Shown: in pieces, positions 7,739 through 14,713 of the stretch | How the letters are laid out: each line of letters begins with the position of its first letter | Position numbering within the stretch: position 1 is the first letter of the stretch | From: Actinomadura atramentaria DSM 43919 | GTDB lineage: Bacteria > Actinomycetota > Actinomycetes > Streptosporangiales > Streptosporangiaceae | NCBI RefSeq assembly: GCF_000381885.1 | Contig: NZ_KB907212.1 | Location: 248,001 to 312,000 of the forward strand | Length of the DNA: 64,000 nucleotides | Direction: 5' to 3' | Notes under the pieces: generated by a model | Database searches by the model: none | What the model saw: the letters and a program-made list of their open reading frames with translations, nothing else | What the model was told of the DNA's origin: nothing | Translations under genes and position numbers: made by a program

Positions 7739-8506
7739 ATGTCGGACGATCGCCTCAAGCTCACGGTCCTCGGCAGCGCGACGCCGTATCCCGCCCCGGG
7801 GAACCCGTGCTCCGGCTACCTCGTGTCCTGCGGGGACACGCACGTCTGGCTCGATGCCGGGACCGGCACGCTCGGCCCGCTGCAGGAGCACGTCCGCCTC
7901 GGCGACCTGGTCGGCGTCTGGATCTCCCACCTGCACGCCGACCACAGCGCCGACCTGCTGACGGCCTACTACGGACTCCTGTACGCCGACATCGCGCGGC
8001 CCGCGCCGCTGCCCCTGTTCGGCCCGCCCGGCACCGCCGACCGGCTCGCCGGGTTCCTGACCAACGGACCGGCCCGCAGCCCCGTCGAGGACGCGTTCGC
8101 GTTCACCGAACTGCACGACGGCCACGAGGCCCGCATCGGCCCGCTCACGCTGACGACGGCCGCGGTGTCCCACGGCATGCCCGCCTTCGCGGTGCGCGTC
8201 GAGGGCGGCGGCCGGACGCTGGTCTACTCGGGCGACACCGCGCCCTGCGCCGGGCTCGTCCGGCTGGCGTCCGGCTGCGACCTGCTGCTCTGCGAGGCGG
8301 ACGGCCCGCAGCCCGCCGACGAGGAGCACGTCCACCACACCCCCGAGGAGGCCGGCGAGACGGCCGCCGCGTCAAACGCGACCCGGCTCGTCGTCACCCA
8401 CGTCGCCCGCGCCACGTCCCCGGCGGAAGCGGTGGAACGCGCGGCGAGCCGCTTCGCCGGCCCGGTGGCCCACGCCGATCCGGGCGCGGTCTTCGTGATC
8501 GACTGA
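7739..8506 (+). CDS. MBL-fold metallohydrolase (RNase Z-like)
   Basis: A 255-residue metallo-beta-lactamase-fold hydrolase. It has the zinc motif HLHADHS (HxHxDH, about 62-67), a second-site histidine in VSHGMPAF, the YSGDTAP aspartate (about 163) and a C-terminal THVAR histidine. This pattern fits the RNase Z/arylsulfatase-like branch. The full RNase Z exosite is not evident, so tRNA maturation should not be assumed; cyclic nucleotide or ester hydrolysis is possible. The gene stands alone behind the terminator at 7686-7716. The ATG at 7739 lies only 23 bases beyond that hairpin, so its promoter may overlap it. Confidence 0.88.
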   Translation: MSDDRLKLTVLGSATPYPAPGNPCSGYLVSCGDTHVWLDAGTGTLGPLQEHVRLGDLVGVWISHLHADHSADLLTAYYGLLYADIARPAPLPLFGPPGTADRLAGFLTNGPARSPVEDAFAFTELHDGHEARIGPLTLTTAAVSHGMPAFAVRVEGGGRTLVYSGDTAPCAGLVRLASGCDLLLCEADGPQPADEEHVHHTPEEAGETAAASNATRLVVTHVARATSPAEAVERAASRFAGPVAHADPGAVFVID

Positions 8507-8619
8507 TCGGCTCGCCACGGCGGGGTCGGCGCGGCGGACGCGGCGGCGCGCGCTGAGCCGCTTCGACGGATCGGTGGATTCGCCACCGGCTGGCCGACCT
8601 GGCGGGTTCGCGGGGTCGG

Positions 8620-9789
8620 TCAGCGCGGGGTGGGGGACGTTCCCGGGGTCGAGTCCGCCGGTTCCGGGGCGCGGGCGGTAGTCGTCAGGGGCACCGTCAC
8701 CGCGATGCGGAAGCCGCCCTCGGGGCGTACGCCCGAGACGACGGTGCCGCCCGCCTCGGCGACGCGCTCGGCGAGCCCCGTCAGACCGTTCCCCGGCGCG
8801 GGGTCCGCGGCGGCGCGGCCGTCGTCCTCGACGGTCAGCGTCGCGTTCCGGTCGTCGCAGGCCACGGTGATCGCGCAGCGCGCGGCGCCCGAGTGCCGGG
8901 CGACGTTCGTCACCGCCTCGCGGAGCGCCCAGCCGAGCAGCGCGCCGACGGCGGGCCGCGGCAGCGCGGCGGGCGTGCGGACGGTCAGCGCGATCCCGGC
9001 GGCGTCGAGGACCGCCCGCGCCGAGCCGATCTCGTCGGTGAGGCACCGGGCGCGGTAGCCGGAGATCGTGCCCCGCACGTCCGCGAGGGCCTGCCGCGCG
9101 ACGGACCGGATCTCGTCCACCTCGGTGCGGGTCCGCGCCGGGTCGCGCTGCGCCAGCTCGCTCTTCAGCACGATGAGCGACAGGCTCTGCCCGAGCAGGT
9201 CGTGCAGGTCGCGGGCGATCCGGAGCCGTTCGTCGGCGGCGGCGAGGCGCGCGACCTCGCCGCGGGCCTCCTGCAGCTCGTGGACGAGCGTCCGGGAGTG
9301 CCGGAACGCGCCCATCAGCAGTCCGAGGGAGATCGTCGTCCCGCCGGTGATGGCGGTGGCGGCCGTCCCGGCCCCGAGCGCCTCGCACTGGACGGCGCAC
9401 AGTGCGGCGGCGGCGACCGGCCCGACGGCCGCGACGCGCTGCGGAAGCGTGATGACCGAACTCAGCGACAGGTAGACCGGCAGGCCGAGCCACGACGTGC
9501 CGAACGCGAACGGCAGGACGGCCGTCAGCGCGGCCATGCCGCCGAACAGCGTCCAGGTGACCGGCGATACGGGGTCCAGCCAGCTCCGGTGGCTTACCAC
9601 CGTGCCTAGGTAGAACGCGGCGAAGGCGGCGAGTGCGACGAACCCGGCCGCGCGCCGCCCGGCCGTCTCGTGCGCCACGTCGACCCCGACGGGGATGAGG
9701 TACAGCAGCCCGACGGACGACCAGAGCGTCCGCCGGGCGCGCGCGGGGGAGCCGGGGATGCCGAAAAAGAGGGAGCTGGTCGGTTTCAT
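8620..9789 (-). CDS. orphan DesK/NarL-type sensor histidine kinase
   Basis: A 389-residue membrane histidine kinase of the HisKA_3 class. Four to five hydrophobic segments (about 23-40, 49-65, 83-115, 120-155) form a membrane sensor. They are followed by a short coiled coil and the dimerisation/phosphoacceptor helix ERLRIARDLHDLLGQSLS with H196. The HATPase_c domain has N295 in EAVTNVARHSG and VEDDG near 320-324. The tail is proline-rich. The start is set at the ATG at 9789 (MKPTSSLFF); further upstream the reading frame is not protein-like. Such kinases normally sit beside a NarL/LuxR response regulator, but none is present here, so its partner must be elsewhere. It is divergent from the ferritin-like gene. 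Confidence 0.9.
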   Translation of the reverse strand: MKPTSSLFFGIPGSPARARRTLWSSVGLLYLIPVGVDVAHETAGRRAAGFVALAAFAAFYLGTVVSHRSWLDPVSPVTWTLFGGMAALTAVLPFAFGTSWLGLPVYLSLSSVITLPQRVAAVGPVAAAALCAVQCEALGAGTAATAITGGTTISLGLLMGAFRHSRTLVHELQEARGEVARLAAADERLRIARDLHDLLGQSLSLIVLKSELAQRDPARTRTEVDEIRSVARQALADVRGTISGYRARCLTDEIGSARAVLDAAGIALTVRTPAALPRPAVGALLGWALREAVTNVARHSGAARCAITVACDDRNATLTVEDDGRAAADPAPGNGLTGLAERVAEAGGTVVSGVRPEGGFRIAVTVPLTTTARAPEPADSTPGTSPTPR

Positions 9790-9853
9790 CTGGCCCACAC
9801 CGTAACCCGCCCGTCGCACCGGGGAACAGCCGTTCGACGTGCGACCGGGCGGA

Positions 9854-9871
9854 CATGACCATACGGTCATG
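9854..9871. promoter_or_regulatory. inverted repeat in the kinase/ferritin-like spacer
   Basis: CATGACC (9854-9860) and GGTCATG (9865-9871) are perfect 7-bp inverted repeats around ATAC, lying upstream of the kinase start on the minus strand. An operator is plausible; no regulator can be assigned. Confidence 0.4.
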
Positions 9872-9920
9872 ACTTTCTGTCAGCCGTCCGGTGGTGTCCG
9901 CCTGGCCCTAGCCCCCCGCT

Positions 9921-9949
9921 GCTTTACATGTTACGAAGGAATGTAAAGC
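9921..9949. promoter_or_regulatory. AT-rich inverted repeat upstream of the diiron protein
   Basis: GCTTTACAT (9921-9929) and ATGTAAAGC (9941-9949) form a perfect 9-bp inverted repeat separated by 11 bases, ending 41 bases before the ferritin-like ATG. It is by far the most AT-rich element nearby. Its size and position suit a dimeric repressor operator over the promoter, with metal or peroxide control being reasonable for a diiron protein. Confidence 0.5.
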
Positions 9950-9990
9950 GGTGGGCGACGAAGCCCTCCACCCCCGAGGAGGCGTCCGCA

Positions 9991-11097
9991 ATGACTTCCT
10001 ACGACTTCTACTCGACCCCCGTTCCGCGCGAGACCTGGGACGTCCCCATGTCCGGCGACGCCCGCTTCACCTGGGAGTACGACGACGGCCGCGACCGGCT
10101 GCTGAACCTGTACCAGAAGGGCAAGGACAAGCAGTGGGACGCGCAGAAGCGCATCGACTGGGACCTGGAGGTCGACCCGCTCAACGTCGCCGGGCTCCCC
10201 GAGGAGTTCAACCCGCTGCACGGGTCCGACATCTGGAACAAGATGTCGCAGAAGGAACGGGACGAGTTCGGCCGCCACCAGGGCTCCTGGCTGTTCAGCC
10301 AGTTCCTCCACGGCGAGCAGGGCGCGCTCAACGTGTCGGCGCGCATCGTACAGTCGGTCCCCGACCTGGACTCGAAGTTCTACGCGGCCACCCAGACGAT
10401 GGACGAGGCCCGCCACGTCGAGCTCTACGCCAAGTTCGTGCAGGAAAAGATCGGGATGTACTACCCGATCAACCAGGACCTCGCGCGGCTGCTCGCCGAG
10501 TCGCTGGAGGACAGCCGCTGGGACCTGCCCTACCTCGGCATGCAGGTGCTCATCGAGGGGCTGGCGCTCGCCGCGTTCGGCCTCTACCGCGACATCGCCA
10601 CCAACCCGCTCGTCAAGCAGCTCCTGGCGTACGTCATGCAGGACGAGGCGCGGCACGTCGCGTTCGGCCGCCTCGCCCTCAAGGACTACTACGCCGAGCT
10701 GACCGAGAAGGAGCGCGCCGAGCGCGAGGAGTTCGTCGTCGAGGGCTGCTACCTCATGCGCGACCGCTTCAAGGCGCGCGAGGTGTTCGAGCAGCTCGAG
10801 ATGCCGGTGGACCGCTGCATGGAGTACGTCGACCAGTCGCCGATGTACTCGCTGTACCAGTCGCTGCTGTTCAGCCGCATCGTCCCGTGCGTGAAGGACA
10901 TCGGGCTGTGGGGCGACAAGGTGCAGGCCGCGTACACCGACATGGGCGTCCTCGACAACGCCAAGGCGGACCTGGAGGCGCTGATGCGCCAGGACGAGGA
11001 GATCGCGGAGAAGGTCGACGAGGAGCGCTACGCGCGCGAACTCGCCGCCCGGCGGGACGAGGTGGACGAGGCCATCACGCTCGGCGCGGCCGAGTAG
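9991..11097 (+). CDS. R2-like/ferritin-like diiron protein
   Basis: A 368-residue ferritin-like protein with a complete carboxylate-bridged diiron ligand set: E109 (HGEQ), E139 and H142 (MDEARH), E189 (LIEG), E219 and H222 (QDEARH). The E...ExxH...E...ExxH order is that of ribonucleotide reductase R2 and diiron oxygenases (AurF-like, PaaA-like). It is longer than ferritin and has no nrdE partner nearby, so an oxygenase or oxidase role, or an R2-like ligand-binding role, is more likely than dNTP synthesis. The ATG at 9991 follows GGAGG by eight bases. It is a single-gene unit with an inverted-repeat operator upstream and a strong terminator downstream. Confidence 0.85.
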   Translation: MTSYDFYSTPVPRETWDVPMSGDARFTWEYDDGRDRLLNLYQKGKDKQWDAQKRIDWDLEVDPLNVAGLPEEFNPLHGSDIWNKMSQKERDEFGRHQGSWLFSQFLHGEQGALNVSARIVQSVPDLDSKFYAATQTMDEARHVELYAKFVQEKIGMYYPINQDLARLLAESLEDSRWDLPYLGMQVLIEGLALAAFGLYRDIATNPLVKQLLAYVMQDEARHVAFGRLALKDYYAELTEKERAEREEFVVEGCYLMRDRFKAREVFEQLEMPVDRCMEYVDQSPMYSLYQSLLFSRIVPCVKDIGLWGDKVQAAYTDMGVLDNAKADLEALMRQDEEIAEKVDEERYARELAARRDEVDEAITLGAAE

Positions 11098-11106
11098 GCG
11101 ACCGGT

Positions 11107-11131
11107 CGGCGGGGCCGGTCCGGCCCCGCCG
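11107..11131 (+). terminator. terminator of the diiron protein gene
   Basis: An 11-bp perfect stem (CGGCGGGGCCG with CGGCCCCGCCG, loop GTC) nine bases after the stop codon. Confidence 0.8.
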
Positions 11132-11552
11132 CCATTCCCGTGATCTTCCAGAGATAACGATCTTGAAATTGGTAACGGCCGGGTACTGATCCACTCCGGT
11201 GCGCTGAAATATCTGGTGACAAACCCCACAAACAGCGCCCGTCTGGTTGCATCATCGAAATTCCCTCCTACGGTCGAGGACTTGTGTGCGGTTCCCGCGA
11301 GTACGCGGGCGGCCGCACCGACCGGACGCCGGCCCGCGACGACGCGGGCGAGCGCCCCTCGGGGGCTGACAAAGGCGGGCGCCCACGGGGTCGTTTACCC
11401 CGGTGGGCCGGCCCGCGCGGTGGCGGCGCGCCAGGACGCGCCCTGGACCGACGACGGTCCTGCCGCGATCGAACACGGCGGAGAGCAACGCACGCGCTGA
11501 CGCGTGCGCCGCCGGGCGTCCGGGGACCTGTCCCCGACCAAAGGAACCTTTC
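11132..11552 (+). other. 421-bp non-coding, highly structured leader of the RlpA-like gene
   Basis: No convincing gene lies here. A possible promoter (TTGAAA near 11163, TACTGAT near 11185) would give a leader of about 360 nt. At least five stable hairpins follow: 11286-11318 (two-tier), 11332-11349, 11381-11408 (GCCCACGGGG paired across TCGTTTA), 11490-11507 (7-bp perfect) and 11521-11536. A small AAAGG/CCTTT pairing (11540-11551) covers the ribosome site. Long structured leaders before actinobacterial cell-wall hydrolase genes are often ydaO-type c-di-AMP riboswitches, but I do not find the conserved GACAGCTAACC core here. Confidence 0.5.
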
Positions 11553-12158
11553 GTGGGTAAACCGGGCCGACATCGCCCTCGTCTTCGACTGCGCACGCTT
11601 CTCATCGCCTCCGGGGCCGCCGTCGCGGTGCTCGCGCTCGGCGCGTGGAAGCTGGTCTCGGCGGGGGAGCCCGCTCCGGCGCCCGCCGCCGCGGCGCTCG
11701 CCGACGCCCCGCGCGCGGCGTCGCCGACTCCCCCCGCCACCGCGCAGAGCCCGTCGCCCTCGGCGCCGCCGTCCAAGCGGCCGTCGCCGAAGCCCGACGA
11801 CACGCGGCCGGCGAAGCCCAAGCCGAAGCCGCCCGTCAAGCCGAAGAAGCCGAAGAAGGTGAAGACGCTCGGCGGCGGGAGCTGCGAGGCGTCGTTCTAC
11901 GGCGAGGGCCAGACGACCGCCAGCGGCGAGGCGTTCGACCCCGGCGCGCTGACGGCGGCGCACAAGACGCTGCCGATGGGGTCGAAGGTGCGGGTGACGA
12001 ACAAGAACAACGGCAGGACCGTCGTCGTCCGCATCAACGACCGCGGGCCGTTCGTGGCGGGCCGCTGCCTCGACCTGTCGACCGCCGCGATGGCGAAGGT
12101 CGGCGGGACGGGCGCCGGGGTGATCCCGGTCCGCTACGAGGTGCTGTCGCGCGGCTGA
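11553..12158 (+). CDS. RlpA-like septal/cell-wall protein
   Basis: A 201-residue exported protein. It has a basic N-terminus, a membrane or signal segment at about 13-36 (LRTLLIASGAAVAVLALGAW), and a Pro/Lys/Ala-rich wall-spanning linker (about 40-105). A C-terminal RlpA-type double-psi beta-barrel (about 108-200) follows, with CEASFYGEGQTTASGEAFDP and VRINDRGPFVAGRCLDLS. RlpA-like domains bind or cleave peptidoglycan glycan strands. The fold's usual catalytic aspartate is present in NDRGPF. The GTG at 11553 is set by AAAGGA nine bases upstream, after a 421-bp structured leader. Its 3' end overlaps the convergent hydrolase gene by 25 bp. Confidence 0.85.
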   Translation: MGKPGRHRPRLRLRTLLIASGAAVAVLALGAWKLVSAGEPAPAPAAAALADAPRAASPTPPATAQSPSPSAPPSKRPSPKPDDTRPAKPKPKPPVKPKKPKKVKTLGGGSCEASFYGEGQTTASGEAFDPGALTAAHKTLPMGSKVRVTNKNNGRTVVVRINDRGPFVAGRCLDLSTAAMAKVGGTGAGVIPVRYEVLSRG

Positions 12159-13093
12159 CGGCCGGGCGCGGCCAGCGCCTCCTGCGGCACGGCCCCGCGT
12201 TCCGTCGCGTGCGGCGGACGCGGGGCCGTCACCTCGGCGAACCGCTCGCGGAACCAGTCGGTGAGGACGCCGTCCACCCGGACGGCCTCGGTGATCGGCG
12301 GCCGCGGCTCGACGCCGGGCTCGGCCGCCAGCGCGTGCTCCATCCGGAACGTCGCGGCCTCCACGCCGGACGCGCCGGTGCGCAGCAGCAGGTCGCGGAG
12401 GTTGGTGATCTCGGCGGGCGGGACCACGCGGTCCCGGGAGCCGCCGACGATCAGCAGCGGCACGTCGCGGGCGGCGACGTCGCGCGCGCGGGAGCCGAGG
12501 TCGAGCCGGTCCGCGACGGCCTCGGCCGGTTCCGACCAGGCGCGCCGCCGCGCCGACCGGTTCTCCAGCGCCCGCGCCGCCCGGCGCGGCGAGACGATCG
12601 GGGCGACGACCGCCGCCGCGCTCACCGGGACGGTCCCCGTCGCGACGGCGAGCAGTGCGGCCGCGCCGCCCGCCGAGAACCCGGCGAGCCCGACCGGTCC
12701 GTCCGGGACGTCCAACTGCGCGCGGAGGTCCGCCAGGACGTCCGGCAGCCGCTCGACCGCGCCCTCCACGGCCGCCCCGTACGCCTCGACGGCGGCCGAC
12801 TCCAGGAACGACCCCGACCCCAGACCTTCCGGCGGCGGGCCGTCGCCGGGCGGCAGTTCGAGGTACACCCGCCAGGTCGGCACGCCCGTCAGCGGCAGCG
12901 CCATCGCCAGCGCCTCCGCCGAGCGCGGCGGGTCGAAGCCCGGCCACAGGGCGATGAGGCGGGTCGGCCCGGCCGGGCGCGCGTCGACGGCGGTCGGCGG
13001 CAGGGCCAGGTAGGCGACGCCCGCCGCGGTGCCGTGCCGGGGCGTCCCCTGGGCGGGGTCGCTGTCAGTCGAAATAGGACGGTCTCCGCTCAT
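12134..13093 (-). CDS. alpha/beta-hydrolase (dienelactone hydrolase-like)
   Basis: A 319-residue alpha/beta-hydrolase. The nucleophile elbow is GFSAGGAAALL (serine near 168), a later acid motif reads IVGGSRDRVVPPAE, and the histidine is likely that of RMEHAL. No lid insertion or signal peptide is obvious, so a cytosolic esterase or hydrolase of unknown substrate is likely. The start is uncertain: the ATG at 13093 (MSGDRPIS) is used, with GGAG rather far upstream (13 nt); another ATG at 13144 would add 17 residues. It stands alone, convergent with the RlpA-like gene and divergent from the YkvA gene. Confidence 0.8.
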   Translation of the reverse strand: MSGDRPISTDSDPAQGTPRHGTAAGVAYLALPPTAVDARPAGPTRLIALWPGFDPPRSAEALAMALPLTGVPTWRVYLELPPGDGPPPEGLGSGSFLESAAVEAYGAAVEGAVERLPDVLADLRAQLDVPDGPVGLAGFSAGGAAALLAVATGTVPVSAAAVVAPIVSPRRAARALENRSARRRAWSEPAEAVADRLDLGSRARDVAARDVPLLIVGGSRDRVVPPAEITNLRDLLLRTGASGVEAATFRMEHALAAEPGVEPRPPITEAVRVDGVLTDWFRERFAEVTAPRPPHATERGAVPQEALAAPGRQPRDSTS

Positions 13094-13379
13094 GGACTGC
13101 GTCAGCTCCTGAAGCCGGGGCGGCGCCGGATCTCCCGGCCTCATCGTTCCAGCGGACGCGCGGGAAGGCGCCGCGAACCTCCGCAGCGGGACGGCGGAGT
13201 CAGGAAAGCGTCACCCTTGGTAACACGAACGGATCTTCGGCGTCGGCGTTATCGCGGAAGTGTCAGAAAGACCTCACTCGGGGCGGCGCGATAAATGGAA
13301 CAAACCGGTGTTTTTCGGCGTCATAGGTAGTCGTGGGCGCCGCGGGGGCGCGCCCGTCAACCTCGGAGAGGGAGGGCCG

Positions 13380-13742
13380 GTGGACAGGAAGCGCGGTGCC
13401 GCCGCCGCTGGGCAGGCGTGGCAGCTCTACAGCGAGACCCTGCAGTCCGACGCACCCGGATTCTGGGAGCGGCTGCGCGCCGTACCCCGGATGCTGAAGG
13501 CCGTCCTCAAGGGCGAGTACAAGGGCATGTCGGTCGGCACGCTCGGGTTGCTCGCGCTCGGACTCGTCTACATCGTGTGGCCGCTCGACGCGATCCCCGA
13601 ACTGCTGCCCGTCGTCGGCCTGGTCGACGACGCCGGGGTCGCGATCTGGCTGGCGACCGTGCTCCTGCGCGCGTCGGGGGACTTCGTGCGCTGGGAGCGC
13701 GGCGGACGGCCGCGCGCCGTGGCGGGCGACATCATCGACTGA
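13380..13742 (+). CDS. YkvA/DUF1232 membrane protein
   Basis: A 120-residue member of the YkvA (DUF1232) family: an N-terminal soluble helix, then the family core YIVWPLDAIPELLPVVGLVDDAGVAIWL (about 68-96), in which the PxDxIPE...P..GxxDD pattern is diagnostic. The two hydrophobic stretches probably insert as a hairpin. The biochemical role is unknown. The GTG at 13380 has GGAGGG three bases upstream; an alternative upstream start at 13260 gives a non-conserved Arg-rich extension. The 286-bp spacer to the divergent hydrolase gene holds no other gene. A strong terminator follows. Confidence 0.85.
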   Translation: MDRKRGAAAAGQAWQLYSETLQSDAPGFWERLRAVPRMLKAVLKGEYKGMSVGTLGLLALGLVYIVWPLDAIPELLPVVGLVDDAGVAIWLATVLLRASGDFVRWERGGRPRAVAGDIID

Positions 13743-13754
13743 TTTCTTCGCGCG

Positions 13755-13784
13755 AGAGCCCTCCCGAGGTTTCGGGAGGGCTCT
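13755..13784. terminator. bidirectional terminator between YkvA and IclR genes
   Basis: A 13-bp perfect stem (AGAGCCCTCCCGA with TCGGGAGGGCTCT, loop GGTT), T-rich on the plus side (TTCTT before, TTTC after). It serves the YkvA gene (+) and the convergent IclR gene (-). Confidence 0.85.
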
Positions 13785-13796
13785 TTCGCTCTCGAC

Positions 13797-14543
13797 TCAG
13801 CGGCCGGGGGACAGTTCTTTCGCGAAACGTCCGGCGATGTCGCGCATGACCGGGACGACGGTGCTCACCGCGTCCCGCGTCATCCGGACGGACGGGCCCG
13901 AGACCGAGAGCGCGGTCGGGGCCGGCGCGCCCGCCAGCGGCACCGCGACGCACCGGACGCCGATCTCCTGCTCCTCGTCGTCCACCGCGTAGCCCTGCTC
14001 GCGGATGCGGATCAGCTCGGCGACGAGCGCGTCGGGGTCGGTCAGCGTGCGCGGCGTGTTGGCGGGCATGCCGGTCCTGCCCAGGACCTCCCGGACGCGC
14101 TGCTCGGGGAGCTGCGCGAGCAGCGCCTTGCCGACGCCCGTGCAGTGCGGCTTCACGCGCCGCCCGACCTCGGTGAACATGCGCATCGAGTGGCGGGACG
14201 GGACCTGCGCGACGTAGACGACCTCGTCGCCCTCCAGCACCGCCATGTTCGCGGTCTCGCCGACCTCGTCCACCAGCCGCTCCAGGGCGGGCCGCGCCCA
14301 CGAGCCGAGCAGGCGGCCCGCGCCGTCGCCCAGCCGGATCAGCCGCGGGCCGAGCGCGTACCGCTTCGACGGCTCCTGGCGGACGTAGCCCAGGTTCACC
14401 AGCGTGCGCATCAGCCGGTAGATCGTGGGCATCGGGAGGCCGGACGCCTCCGTCAGCTCCGACAGCGCCATCTCGCCCCCCGCGTCCGCGAGGTGCTCCA
14501 ACAGCTCGAAGGCGCGTTCCAACGACCGTACGGCTTCCGCCAC
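13797..14543 (-). CDS. IclR-family transcriptional regulator
   Basis: A 248-residue IclR regulator. The N-terminal winged helix covers about 1-62 (VRSLERAFELLEHLADAGGEMALSELTEASGLPMPTIYRLMRTL). The C-terminal effector domain includes GKALLAQLPEQ and SVRMTRDAVSTVVPVMRDIAGRFAKEL. IclR proteins typically sense small organic acids and often act on an adjacent gene. The GTG at 14543 is chosen because GGAG lies seven bases upstream and the family begins here; an ORF start at 14669 would add 42 unlikely residues. Two inverted repeats lie just upstream. No catabolic operon is adjacent; the divergent gene encodes a repeat-rich surface protein. Confidence 0.92.
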   Translation of the reverse strand: MAEAVRSLERAFELLEHLADAGGEMALSELTEASGLPMPTIYRLMRTLVNLGYVRQEPSKRYALGPRLIRLGDGAGRLLGSWARPALERLVDEVGETANMAVLEGDEVVYVAQVPSRHSMRMFTEVGRRVKPHCTGVGKALLAQLPEQRVREVLGRTGMPANTPRTLTDPDALVAELIRIREQGYAVDDEEQEIGVRCVAVPLAGAPAPTALSVSGPSVRMTRDAVSTVVPVMRDIAGRFAKELSPGR

Positions 14544-14587
14544 CGGTGGCTCCTCTCTCGCGACGCCGCCGATTCTACGGAGAACTG

Positions 14588-14640
14588 ATTTCACTGTGCG
14601 AAATGGGAGCTGAGGGTTACCGGTCCGGCTCGATCGGTAA
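14588..14640. promoter_or_regulatory. two inverted repeats in the IclR/surface-protein spacer
   Basis: ATTTC-N7-GAAAT (14588-14604) resembles IclR-type operators and lies 45 bases upstream of the iclR start. TTACCG-N12-CGGTAA (14617-14640) lies closer to the divergent gene. Together they could allow joint control of both genes by the IclR protein. Confidence 0.45.
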
Positions 14641-14713
14641 TAACCAGGACCGCGCGGGTGTCGTCGCATCGGCGCACCGGATCGACCGCAGAACGGGCTA
14701 AAGGGGGCAGATC

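Noticed and set aside
9991..11097. Ribonucleotide reductase small subunit (nrdF/nrdB)
   Set aside because: The diiron ligand order fits the R2 superfamily, but the nrdE partner is missing and the R2 radical-tyrosine context is not evident.
11132..11552. ydaO (c-di-AMP) riboswitch
   Set aside because: The conserved GACAGCTAACC-like core and the GAATCC-type boxes were not found; the region is reported only as a structured leader.
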